Positions 1 to 11,500 of a DNA stretch of 64,000 nucleotides are shown here, in pieces. Position numbers and translations under genes: made by a program. The notes under the pieces are model-generated. The model was given only the letters and a program-made list of their open reading frames with translations. It did not search any database and was not told the origin of the DNA. Source of the stretch: Anabas testudineus (taxonomy: Eukaryota; Chordata; Actinopteri; Anabantiformes; Anabantidae); assembly GCF_900324465.2 (NCBI RefSeq), contig NC_046619.1:17382637-17446636 (forward strand), given 5' to 3'. How positions within the stretch are numbered: the stretch's first letter is position 1; every line of letters begins with the position of its first letter.

Positions 1-210
1 TTTTTTCACCTCCTCGGGGCTCTGTGACCGGCTCCTTTCTCTGCCGCTCACGCCTAAATAAAGACGTCCTTCAAAGCAGCAGACCCCTTTCACCGGTTTC
101 AAGTCACATGTAAAAAAAAGTCCACATTTAGACATATGAATTGATGTAGTTATGAAAACGTCAAGGATCATTTAGAAATTCTTGAGATATTATGGGCCTT
201 TTCTTTTCAG

Positions 211-286
211 ACGGTGAAGTGGGCGTCACAGACTGCAGCTGCAGTTCTGCTTCCTGTAGACGAGCTCTGCACTTTGGATCCTTAAG
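211..286 (+). other. exon-like segment, gene unknown
   Basis: A 76-bp stretch is bounded by a good acceptor (pyrimidine-rich tract ending TTTTCTTTTCAG) and a donor AAG|GTAACA on the plus strand. Two frames are open through most of it. One reads about 24 codons to a stop just before the donor; the other is open throughout and cysteine-rich. I do not recognise either product. It may be a coding or untranslated exon of a plus-strand gene, or chance. The neighbouring 300 bp give no further support. Confidence 0.25.
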
Positions 287-299
287 GTAACAGATTTAC

Positions 300-1009
300 C
301 TCTTCGACTTCAACTAATGATTGTTTTTCATATCTATTAATCTATTGTCTGTCATTTAGTTCATCTTTCACAAATTTCCTCACATTTCGGAAGTTAGTTT
401 TTTAATTAGATATAATGTCAGTTGGCTTATTGAACCTTCAATTAATTGTTCCAGCTTTATACAGAGGCCTCAAAGCATGAAGCTGGTGTTTTGGGTTTAT
501 TCTTTGATTCATTTCAATGCATCAGATGAAAAGATAAAAAACAACATGCTAGTCTCATTCTGTCAGTGGCAACCCAACACTAACTCAGTACTGTTAACAT
601 CTGAGCAGAAATGCAAAGTTTAAAGTTTAAAGTGCCTAAAACTGCTTTCGTTTACCATCATATGTATGGATATACAGTGTATAAAGTATCAATCAATCAA
701 TGCACGTGTGCACAACAATCACACAAGCCATAAAGAAGTAAAAATTGACTCCCACAAAAACCCCGAAACAATCTACAGGTAGATGTAAATGGTTTTACGT
801 GTGGTGGCCACAGAAAAATCCTTCTCTTTATCCGTGACTGATTCTTCTCAAGCTTTGTGTTTTGCTGTTTTTCTTAACGGTAGCATGAGGCAGTACCTGT
901 AGCTTAATCAGGTTGCATGGGCGATCTAGTTACTCCAAGCCTATGTGACAGGCATGAAGCAGTCTGGAGATGGTGAACGTTATTCTGCCTGTAACATCAT
1001 TGAGCTTGA
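300..1009. other. non-coding stretch, nothing recognised
   Basis: AT-rich sequence without a supported exon, RNA gene or repeat. It lies between the exon-like segment at 211-286 and the first transposon relic. Scattered short direct repeats (a duplicated aaagttta and a caatcaatcaat run near 690) are too small to name. Confidence 0.5.
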
Positions 1010-1290
1010 TTGATTTGGTGCTGTGTCATATACTTTTGCAGTGGCCTCTGGGTTCCTCCTGGTGCAGGACAATGCCCTGCCTACTGTAGGCAGTCCCTGG
1101 GTGATGAAAGTATTGATGCCACAGACTGGGCTTCACGTTCCCTAATTCCAATTGAGCACCTTATGGGACATGAAGTATTGGTGCATCCAACGTTGCCAAG
1201 TACCAACAGACTGCCTGAGAGTTCACTGATGCACAGATCCAGGTCTGGGAGGAGATGACCTGACTGAGGACTGACTCATCAGGAACTTTT
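1010..1290 (+). mobile_element. Tc1-like DNA transposon relic (transposase 3' part)
   Basis: The plus-strand translation resembles the second half of teleost Tc1-type DDE transposases. The fragment FLLVQDNA (the catalytic-aspartate block, usually followed by RPHV) is in one frame. In another are CRQSLGDESIDATDW and IPIEHL, the latter corresponding to the family's PDLNPIEHLWD block, followed by a tail like the usual PQTVQELTDAL and IPQ region. The reading shifts frame and carries stops, so it is non-functional. No terminal inverted repeats could be delimited. It lies in the same orientation as the second relic about 1.3 kb downstream and appears to belong to the same family. The assignment is motif-based. 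Confidence 0.72.
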
Positions 1291-2203
1291 GCAGGTATTG
1301 TCAGCATACACACTGAGTCACGTGATGAGTTGCTATGATGAAATTCATGCGACTGATCCTGTGATTTTGATTTTTCACTTTGATTTTTAGTCTGAATTTG
1401 AATGCAGCTCCTCCATGGGGTGACGTACAAACGATCAACTTCAGTAATTTGTTCATCAGGATCCAGTGTGAGATTTCTAACACTGTAGATGCAGAAAGGA
1501 CACAGACATACAACATAAGTAAAGGGTGACATAAAGCAGCAGAAGAACACTTGGGGGTTGAGGCGATGTTTCACAGGTCTGGGCCCAGAATTGTCTCATG
1601 AGCTTTACATGATTTTTCAGTGTTACACTTTAAATGATAAATAAATTATATTATTGTTCTGTGCATGATGAACAATCCAGGTGAAAGTTACAGTTCTTTT
1701 TATGCTGACAGGACAACCAGTCAAAGCTATACCAAAATATCAGTCAGTAAACACGTGTTTTAAGATTAGTTCTGCACTCCGGTGTGCGTTTGTTCCAGCT
1801 TCGGATGCCAGAAGTCGATCCAAATCTCAACTCAACTGCAAAAATATTTTAATACTGCAGAAGAAAGAAAAAAACAACTCGAGGACTCTGAGCTACCACC
1901 CCTCCCTGCTGCCTGTCGCTGGCTATTTCTATGACTCTCATATGAAACACTTCTGACGTTAAACACCTGTTAACTTTTATGTCTTGTGAGAGGAGTGGCT
2001 GAATGGAAGAGCATTATATTCAGTGCCAGTTGGCCAGGCTAAATCCCCAGTAGAGGAAAGACCACTCCCAGTGCAGAGAGGCAACAGCAGGAGTGAGCGA
2101 GCCCCCTCATCCCTGCCACAGCCTGCAAGGATCCCCTCCACTCAGAACCAACAGTTACCTCAATTCCAGTTGACAGCTGTGTGAAACCACCATCTTTCCA
2201 CAG
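1291..2203. other. non-coding stretch between two transposon relics
   Basis: No open frame here shows a recognisable domain. The longest frame (1681-1956, plus) has no family resemblance and no splice context. The segment may be spacer between two Tc1-like insertions, or may include their decayed ends. Confidence 0.45.
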
Positions 2204-2255
2204 CTCTCTGCTGGATAAACTGCACCGCTACCCGCCGGCAGACCCGGAGATGTGA
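2204..2255 (+). other. possible terminal coding exon, gene unknown
   Basis: An acceptor-like tract (CATCTTTCCACAG) is followed by a GC-rich open stretch of about 17 codons, reading SLLDKLHRYPPADPEM, then TGA. The base composition is more coding-like than the flanks. I do not recognise the peptide and cannot find upstream exons in frame, so this is a weak candidate last exon of a plus-strand gene. Confidence 0.25.
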
Positions 2256-2529
2256 GGAGGTTTGAGGCACTTTATATTGTTGGTGTCCTATATCCCAGTG
2301 AAAGATTTTACTGTAATGTCTCTCATGCCTAGATGCCAATGACGCGAGTGTGGTACAGGACCAGAATCAACCAATTATCACCTGACCTGGAGGTCTTGAA
2401 AAGTGACTTTGATCTTAAATATTCGAATTATTTTAATATCTTGATTGGAAAGTTTGAATCTGAATCCAGGCTGCTGAGATTATACTTTACACACTTAAAT
2501 TAAAATGTATGTGAGTACGAAGTTGATGT

Positions 2530-3170
2530 TGTTGATGGTGTGAATGTCTCTGACCAAACAATCAGAAACAGACTTCATGAGGTTAGCCTGAGGGTCTGAC
2601 CTCCTCTTGTGGACCCTGTGCTCACTGCCCGGTACCGTGGAGCTCGACTGGCATTTTCCATAGAACAGTAGAATTGGCAGGTCTGAAACTGGGCCCCTGT
2701 GCATTTCACAGATGAGAGCAGGTTTACCCTGAAACCATGACAGACATGAAAGGTCTGGAGAAGCCGTTATGCTGCCTGTTACAATGTTTAGCATGACGCT
2801 TTGGTGGAGGGTCAGTAATGGTCTGGGGAGGCATATCAATGAAAGGATGCACCAACCTGTAGAGACTAGACAACGCCACCCTGAGTGCCATTGAGAATCC
2901 CCTCAACCCCTACCTGACCTAAATCCAATAGGACACCTCTTGGACATTATGTTTTGGTCCATCCAATGCTGCCAGGTTGAACCTCAAACTGTCTGGGAGC
3001 TCAGTGATGCCTTGGACCAGATCTGGGAGCAGATACCCCAGGGAATCATCCGTCGTCTCATTAGGAGCATGGCCCGATGTTGACAGGCATACACGCACGT
3101 GGGGACCATACGAAGTACTGAGACATCTTGAGACATCACCCAATCCATATCAGTATAAATAAACATGATT
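2530..3170 (+). mobile_element. Tc1-like DNA transposon relic (most of transposase)
   Basis: Several plus-strand frames together cover much of a Tc1-type transposase: a helix-turn-helix-like VSDQTIRNRLHEV, then LTARYRGARLAF, then HFTDESRFTL (first catalytic Asp block), a VWRSRY and WSGEA region, PDLNPIGHLLDIMFW (third catalytic block, altered from PIEHLWD), and an SDALDQIWEQIPQ tail ending RLIRSMARC. Stops and frame changes break it many times, so it is inactive. The C-terminal half is better kept than the N-terminal half. Terminal inverted repeats are not clear. Teleost genomes hold thousands of such copies. The level of decay suggests an old insertion. Confidence 0.8.
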
Positions 3171-4997
3171 TTTTTCCCTATTGAAATCTGATGTGTTTTC
3201 AAAGTATGTTCTTTAATTAAGAGTATTTTGAGCCCCAACATAGTTCAAAAGCAGCAAACTCTGCTACTCAACTTTTAACCACTGTTGTTTGTTATATTTA
3301 GTATTTTTCATTTTTAGATCTTGTATACATTTACATAACTGATGTATAATACCTAAGGAAACTTCAGGCATCATCCCGACTGAGGAAAGGTCGACACAAA
3401 TATTTGGTAAAAAAAAAAATATAGAATAAAAAAATACATTTGATATTGAGCTAGATAACAAAAAATAAGCAAATAAACCCAAATGTTAACTTGGAAAAAA
3501 TGCGTTCGGTTACATTAAATCAAAAACACTTGAGCAGCAGCAGTTACAAATAAACAGATTTAGATTTTTAGTCTGTGTTGGTGCCTTCTCTACTTTCCTA
3601 AACGCTCACTCTTGGTGTGAGGTCCCCGCAGTTCTAAATCTCATATAAAACCTGCTGCCTATAAAAATAAAATAAATAAATTCAAAAATCATTTTGGACG
3701 ACAATGCAAACGACTATAATAAAATGACGTCTCAAGTTGCTCCAGTGGCATCAGTGAGTGAAAGGAGCGCTGTTCGTCTGCCAGACCTGGTGGCTAAATG
3801 GAAGCTGATCCAAACCTTTAACAGAGACATGTCGAGGTAATATTTTAAAGTTTGGATTGCAGCACCAGGAAATACCTGAGAGAGGTACACCTTGAAGGAA
3901 TCAAATTTAGCAATCCACAGAAATGGTTGGAAAACTTCAGCCAAAGAACTCGGGCTTTCCGTAACCCCTCTTTATGTTTTCTGGATCCTGTAAGTTCAGG
4001 TGCAGCGATTAAAGCCTCATAACGTGTTAATGATGGTGAAATATTTCATTCTGAGTTTGTCAGTTTTATCCTCCATTAGCAGGCAGGAATGTCCTCTCTT
4101 CTTCCACACTGTGCAGTGGTTGGTCAATGTCTTTGACTATTTACACGTTACAGACAGCACATTCATTTAAGACACTGAGAAGATAACGTTTGAGACATAA
4201 TATGGGTGAAAAAAGTAAAGTATATTCTGCTCTGTGTAATATTTTATCTGTTCATAAACAAAGATTTTAGCCATCAAAAGTGCTATGTTATGAGAAAAAG
4301 ATGCAGGTTGGATTTTCTTTAAGATGCACAAAGGGTTTCCTGGAACAACAGATCTTTGAAAACTATTGTGCACATTTATTCTAAGCGTTCAATGAGTTCA
4401 TTTAACATAAAGCTAAAATTTGGGAGATACGTTTGAGAAAATGAAAATAAACAGCAATTTGCTAAGTGGCTTAATTTGCTTCTAGGGCAGTGATTACTTC
4501 TATTGCAAAAAAAGAATCAATTTCACTCAAAAGATGGACAAAAGTTTCAGGTTTTAGTATAAAAATGTTGAAATGCTTCATTTACATTCACACAATAAAT
4601 GCTAAATGAATGCAAAAATATACCTTGAACCTAAAGTAAGAAGCTAAATTCAATTATATTTTCTAGAACCAGTAAAAAATAGAAAGTTTCAGTTCTTTTA
4701 TATTTATGAAACAAATGCATTTGACAGGTTTCCAACACCAGAATTATGTGATACACAGCTGACTCTAAAACTATACAAATAACTGGATTACCTCCTTGAC
4801 AAAAAAGTACTTTGTCTGCAGCGGCTGTCGTTGAAAATACATCATGAAGAACATTCAGTTTATACAAACATGTTTGTGTTCGGTCATGTTTTCTGTCAGT
4901 GACTAATGCTGATGTTATTTCAGTGGAGAGTTACAAAAAGCAAACATCCCTTATCTTAACAGTATAAAGTATAAAAACTAAAAAAAAAAAAAAGTAT
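3171..4997. other. AT-rich intergenic region
   Basis: No supported gene. A short plus-strand frame at 3724-3840 starts with ATG and reaches a GGTAATATT that could be a donor, but it matches no family I know. The bod1l1 3' untranslated region probably reaches into the right part. Confidence 0.45.
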
Positions 4998-5003
4998 TTT
5001 ATT
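4998..5003 (-). terminator. probable bod1l1 polyadenylation signal
   Basis: AATAAA on the minus strand (TTTATT on plus), about 520 bp past the bod1l1 stop codon. It is the first full consensus hexamer I see downstream on that strand, so it is the likely 3' end signal. Cleavage was not mapped. Confidence 0.45.
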
Positions 5004-5524
5004 TCATTCACAGAATGAATATTCAGTAATAAAATTCACAAAGAACACTGCAAACGCTTCACAGTGATTCCTACATACACGTGTTTAAAATTACACAGAT
5101 AATTTGAATGTAACAGTGGCGTCTGAGAGTGAAACACATCTGGACTATGATGGACTGACGGCTAATTTCTATTCAGCCTCTTTATCTCAAAGCACAACTC
5201 AGCTGCACATTAAGCCTCTGAAATGCTCTGGTTCACTGGGCATTACTGAATAAACGGAGTAATGATGACGTCTGATCTAAACCATATGGGCAGAGCGCGG
5301 TAGAAGGTATTCTGGGGGATTCCTGCACAGATCCTCAGGTTTACACTCAACCATCAGAGGAGAGGGTCTAATACTATCCAGAGCTTTTCAATCTCTACAG
5401 TCAATGAAGCAGAAACAGCTTTACGTGCTACAGACCCCCGACAACAAAACCGACTTGAATATAGAGTGCAGGACAAGCTCTGCTGGGGCAAACGGGGCAA
5501 ACGGGGCCACCGCTGTCAGAGGTT

Positions 5525-8500
5525 TTAGCGTTTGGCTCTCTTGGAAGGGGGCTCCTCTGATTTCTGTCCTCCCCGCGTTCGAACCGCAGGAGGGCTGGCC
5601 TCCCGTTTACGGCCCCCCTTCGCCGCTGCAGCCTGGCCCCTCGTCCCGCTGCAGGAGGGAAACAAGGAGCTAGCGTCAGTCAGTTTGTCTAAAGTGTCAT
5701 ATTAAGTGCTGTAAAAATATTCCTTTGTTAATTCAAGAGTTATTTGTGAAAAGTGTCGCAATAACCAGCACAAGCACCAAGACTGAGGTTTGGCACGTTC
5801 ACGAAACCTCCTGGTTAGAAATAACAGTGAAGGAGGCAGATTTCTAAAACACTCATTTAAGACTTTTGTTACTGGAATTTAGTTTAAAAATGTTCAATAA
5901 ACAAAATGAAGGAGTTTTTCTGGCACAATCTAATGTAAAACTACAAATTAGCAGAATTACAAGAACAAAACAAAACAGTAGATAACTTGTGTTAACTGAT
6001 GAAAAACAACTAAACTCAGCAAAATAAACCATCAACACCTCTTCTTTAATAGGAAATTAAGAAGTGGAGATTTGGATATGCTGTTCTTTAAGTGGAGGGG
6101 ATTTCTAAATCAGACAGTTTAGGTCAAAACGGGTACATGAGGATTATTATTTCCTATGAGTATTTAATGACAGGCTGAGTTTCAAACTAGTCAAATTTAC
6201 AAAAATAAATTAAAAGATAGAAGAGATGGAGTAAGAAAAATTATCAAATTGGCTGCTCTGTATTAAAGAAATGGAGATTTAACCATTTAACACCCTGATT
6301 TATTTTCCCCATTTCTCCCGTTTAATGATTTTCCATTTTCTCTTTCTTCTGTGAGTAAATAAAATTCCTTCAGCACGATACATGTGGAGACTTCCCCCTA
6401 ATGGCATTTTTAAAATTATATTCTTAATATTTACGAGTTACAAAAGACAAACAAAAAGATTAATCAATTATAAAAAACAATTTTTTTGTATCCACTGAGT
6501 AAAACCACCTTGAAAAACATTGATGAATTAAGCATATTGTACTAGAGTAGAATTTTTAAATATAGGAGTGTACATTCAGGGCATAGTATTATTTATGGGT
6601 AAATATTTACACCGCCTATTTAAAATGTAGTAAATTATATGATGATTATCAGGATTTACAGACAATCTAAGCTACTGTTGATTTATTCAGAAATTACACA
6701 CAAAAGCACTTTAAGTACACAAAGCGAGTGTAGTCTTCCAGCTCAAATACTTCTCCCCACTTATTTTAGATTATTTAGTTGTGTAATTGCAGATGTTTGT
6801 TTACCTTCCTTTAGAGCAGCTTAGGCCGTACAAAATGATTTATTAATTTTTATTTTGAGAGCTAATAACTCAAAAACATCCTGAAATTACGGGAAAACCT
6901 TCAGCAAAATGTTCTCTTTCACAGAGCAACGAGCTTGCAGTCGGTTTTTGGTCGGATGCCCCTTTAAGCTCATTTGTTATTCTGAACCTCAATGAGACAA
7001 ACTCACCGCGTGCCAGCTGCGGTCTCCTCTTTACCGCTCTGTCGACTTGCCCGGGTGGATGGTTTACTTGGCTTGTTTCTGAGAAGCAGTAAAAACAAAT
7101 ATGAAACAACAGTTGTTTCTTTAGTACTAAATCTTCGCAGCTTTCGTTTAATACGATGTGACAGTGACGATGCCTTCTGGGTGCAAATATTCAGCACTCA
7201 GACAATGAGAGGCTCATTCATCACCACTGGTTTTAGATGGCCGTTTATGGTGCCGTGTTTGCACAAGTGGTTGTCTGGTGCTCTTGGCAGGTGCTCTGGG
7301 AATTTGTTGTGTTTTCAAATATTAATTGATTATTCATAATTACTGGCTTGTGCTGAATTTTTAATGTATATCCTGTTAACAAGCAACCACACATATAGCT
7401 TAACTGTATTCAGCCCTGACATCGCAGTACATTCTGTATAATGCTGTAACTGTTTAAATTACCTTTCAGCCTCCAGACGAGATGCCGACCGTGTGGTTGC
7501 TCTGGTCGCAGTTCCTTTTTCTTCCTCCTCTTTCTCTCCATCCTCCTCCTCCTCCTCATTCTGCTCATCTTCTTTTTCTTCTGCCTTTTTGTCTTTTTTA
7601 TCTACAAGACAGATGATACATGTTCAATTATTTGATTCTCCTCAGTCTCTTACTGGAGGAGTGACCTTTGTTTTTTTAATCTGACACCATGTTAAAATGC
7701 TTTTTCGACCATTTTAACTACATTTAATTCAAGCTACGTTTTCTTACCAGAATCCTCTGTGGCTCCTGCCGCTCCTGCTGCTGCCTTTGAGGGCCGTCCC
7801 CTCCGAACATTTCTATTTGGAGTTGTCTCTTGGTCCTCCTGCTGTTGCTCCTCCTTATTCTAAGATCATAATATAATGAAACTAAATAAATAAAACAGCA
7901 CTGAGTAACAAAGCACTACTGAAGTTTGAAAAGGAAAAGGTAAGAGAATTAAGGCAACATCGGTGGATGAATGATGTAATATTTCAAAACACACCGACTG
8001 GCATATTTCTGATAAAAACGTTCAAAGCCAACACACATTATCTAGTTTCTTCTCGCTGCAGCTCTCTTCTTTGACCTCTTCTTGTCCCCCCGATGGGCTC
8101 ACCGACAAGGAACCACCTGGAAGTGTAAGACAGAGACTTTTATCAAGGAGCAACTCATTCTTCTCCTAAATCAAAGTAAGTCATGTTTTGCCTCTAAAAT
8201 AAGTAACCAGGCCAAGAATAATGTGTCGGAGATATGCAACGACCTCTGCCATGATTTCACACTTATATAAATGATCTTTGCCTTGAGTATGTGTGTGTGT
8301 GTGTTTTCTTACTGCTATCTTTTTGTTCCAGTTGACTGTCAACTTCCTTCACCTCCTTTTCAGTCTCAGTTTCCTTTAGAAAAACATTGGAAGACAGAAT
8401 TAAGACATAAATAACGAGCAGAATAAAAGAAAAATCGAAGGAAGACTTGAACAGGATGTAAACAAAAATTCTCACCCCCACAGAGTCCTCCATTTCTTCT

Positions 8501-11500
8501 GACCTCTTTCTTTTTAATGCTGGTTCACCTGCAATAGAACGCAAAATGAATTCCATCATTTCTTTTACAAGAAGCCTTCTTCATTCATTTTACATGACAG
8601 CAGAATTAAACAACAACAACAAACACCACGGTGCTTTGACATTAGCTGTTAACACACAGCCCCACACACAAGTACTCTCAGTCATTTAAAGGAAAAAGAA
8701 ATAACAAATAACGAAAAGCAACTGCACACACACACATATTGTAGGACTTAAATTAAAATCAAACGTACATGAGTCAGCTGTGTCTTCAGGCTCAGAGCTT
8801 CCTGCAGCTTCAGTGTCCTTTAGAACAGGAGTCGGCAGATTGACCTGACTTTCCTGTCGTACACTTGTCTCTGATGCATTTTCCTCTTCGGTTCTCTTTA
8901 ACAAAAAAACAAACAAACAAAAAAAGTACAATATATTGTCGTCAGCTGACAACGATACAATTTCAAAATAAGCAATAATAATAAAATGGTACTTATGATA
9001 CTATTAAGTCCACCTCAAACTTTTCTTAACATACCTCTTCTTTCTCTTCTGGCTCCTCTGATGAGGTTTTATCAGCACTCTCCTCATGTTTATTTTCATC
9101 TTTGTTCTGATTATCTGCAGCTAAAAACAAAATATTAGACATCACATAAAGTGGACAATTATTATAACGTAATTAGTGTAACGTACAATAAAGTTAATTT
9201 CTTTACTCTTTGTAATAAAATCTATGCATCGAAAAACTTTTTTTTTATCACTTTTTTTAAATAACGTTAACAGTGCAGCAGTGTTGTAATGGTTTATCAA
9301 AGTGAAATACAAATGTATTCTCCAACATTCACACAGTTTATACTGAAAATTACAATTAATTTTACTTTTTTTTTTTTTATGTTTCAGATTGTGGTTGAAT
9401 TTGTAGATTTGTCTGCTGTACAACAGTTTAGCAGTCCTGACAGCAGAATGATAATACGATTCTTAATAGTAAATAATCCATCATTACTACATGTTACAGC
9501 TGGCAACTCACAAAATCTTCAGCAATGATCATTTACAGGCTGATTCAACCAGTTTACCAGCAGTGGCCTCTTTGGCTGCAGCACCTGAACGTCTTCCCCT
9601 TCGGCTTGGAGTCTCGTCCACTTTCTCAGGTTGGTCCTTCTCTGCCTCCTCTGTCGTTCTGGATGATCGCCCTCTGCGTGGTGTTTTGACTTCAGCAACC
9701 TTTGTCTGCTCAGTTTCCTGTAGATAAAAAGTCCACATGCAATATAACGTGGATTTGCATTGCTTGTAAAATAAAAGCATGTATCTGAACTCATTGACCG
9801 AGCACACGTTTTACCTCTACATGGAAATTCTGTGATATAGCTGATATGACAAAAACGTATTTACCTCGGCAGACGGCTGCTCATTACTTTCCTTTTCATC
9901 TCCCTCATCACCTGGAGGATTCAGAAATATATAAATCACCACATTAAATTGTTAAGACTCTGCTCTGGCTTGAAAAGGGTTGTGTTATGTATTGACATAT
10001 TATAAATCTTGTAAATCTAACAAACATGGACACAGCTTTTAACCACTAAACATGTAGGTGTGGTTATTACCAGATTCTTTTACTGGTGCAACTTTCTGAG
10101 TGGACAGCTTTCGTTTCCGTCTTCCTCTTCCCTCTGTCTTTTCTTGCTGCAAAGCAAAAGAAGTGTTATCACAGGATGTACAGTAACAGCTAATGAATTT
10201 TGTAAAGGACAGTTACCTTTTCTGACAGCTCTGACCCCTTCTCATCTTCCTGACTGTCTGTGCTGGAGGCGTTACCTAAAAAAATAATAACAAAAGACTG
10301 AATTGAAAGGGGAACTAGTGACCAGTGGAGGAATAAGACCAAACTAAACATGAAAATCAGTTTCATCTTCCTGAGGTCGGACTAACTGATAAATACATCC
10401 CCAAGAGAGGAGCACAAAAATTGAAAGACTAAATTTCAGCCTCTGAAAACATTGTCTGACAAGAACAGTTGAAGGAAATTATTTTATTTATCATTTCTTT
10501 AAAATAAAATCACAACTCACTGATTTGTTTCACTAATTTGGGTTCACTTTCAGGTTCACCTTCTGTGATCTCCTCAGTCTTGTCTGGAACATTTGTTTCC
10601 ATCTGAACAAAATTCATAAGATTAGAAAGTAACCAGGAGAGACGGAGCAAATCAAACTGAAGCGACCAGCGACTGAACATGACTAAAGCACACTTACAGT
10701 TTGTGGATCACTCGTCTCTGCTGCAACATTTTCTCCCTCCTCTGGCTTACTCTCAGCTTCACCTAGTGGTGAAAAGAATTAGGGTTGGAAACGTTGCCTG
10801 TTACAGCTTTTGCTGAATTAACACACACACAGTATTTAGACAGATTTTAACAACCATCTTTGTAAAAGGAAAACACTCACTGTTAACTATGTCCATGATA
10901 GCTGCTCCACCCTCCTCCTCTATCACATCCTCTGCCTATTGTTTAAGAAAAGTCTTTTATTATAGCATGAATGTTTAACGTAAAGAGTTCAGATGTGTAA
11001 ATCATTAATGGTGCATCACCTTGGGGGTCGTCTTTGTGTCTGAAACATCTGGCTCCATTTGCTCTAAAGTGTGACAAATAAGTAATAATTTAACATTCAG
11101 CCAAATTAAACCTTCTTGTTCTTCTCAACAAAAACGTTTCCAAGCACTCACCTTGTTTACTCTGCATTTCTGTGGACATTTCTGAGACTTGTTCAGAGGT
11201 ACTGGAGACTACAGATGTCTTGTCCTCAGCGGTTCCTCCGACGTCTTCTTGTTCACATACAGCAGCATCAGCAGCTAAAAAAAAATTATATTAACATTTT
11301 TATAATAAAAGTAAATGAGCATAATGAGGTTGTTGTACAGGCAGTGCCTGGTCTATAAAAGTGTATTTCATTAAACAACAAACTTTACATTATAAATCAT
11401 AAAAATAATAGCTACAAAGATCAAAATGTGAAGATTTAACTAGAATTTCAGGTGAAATAGAAGATAAGACGTTTTACCTTCTGTCTCAGCTGCTGGTGGT

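Noticed and set aside
3724-3840. Plus-strand ATG frame starting MTSQVAPVASVSERSA
   Set aside because: It ends at a possible donor but has no recognisable family, no promoter signal and no downstream exon.
7003-7339. Open frames on both strands near 7000-7340
   Set aside because: They lie in the intron between the last two bod1l1 exons and have no splice borders that keep the gene's frame. No domain seen.
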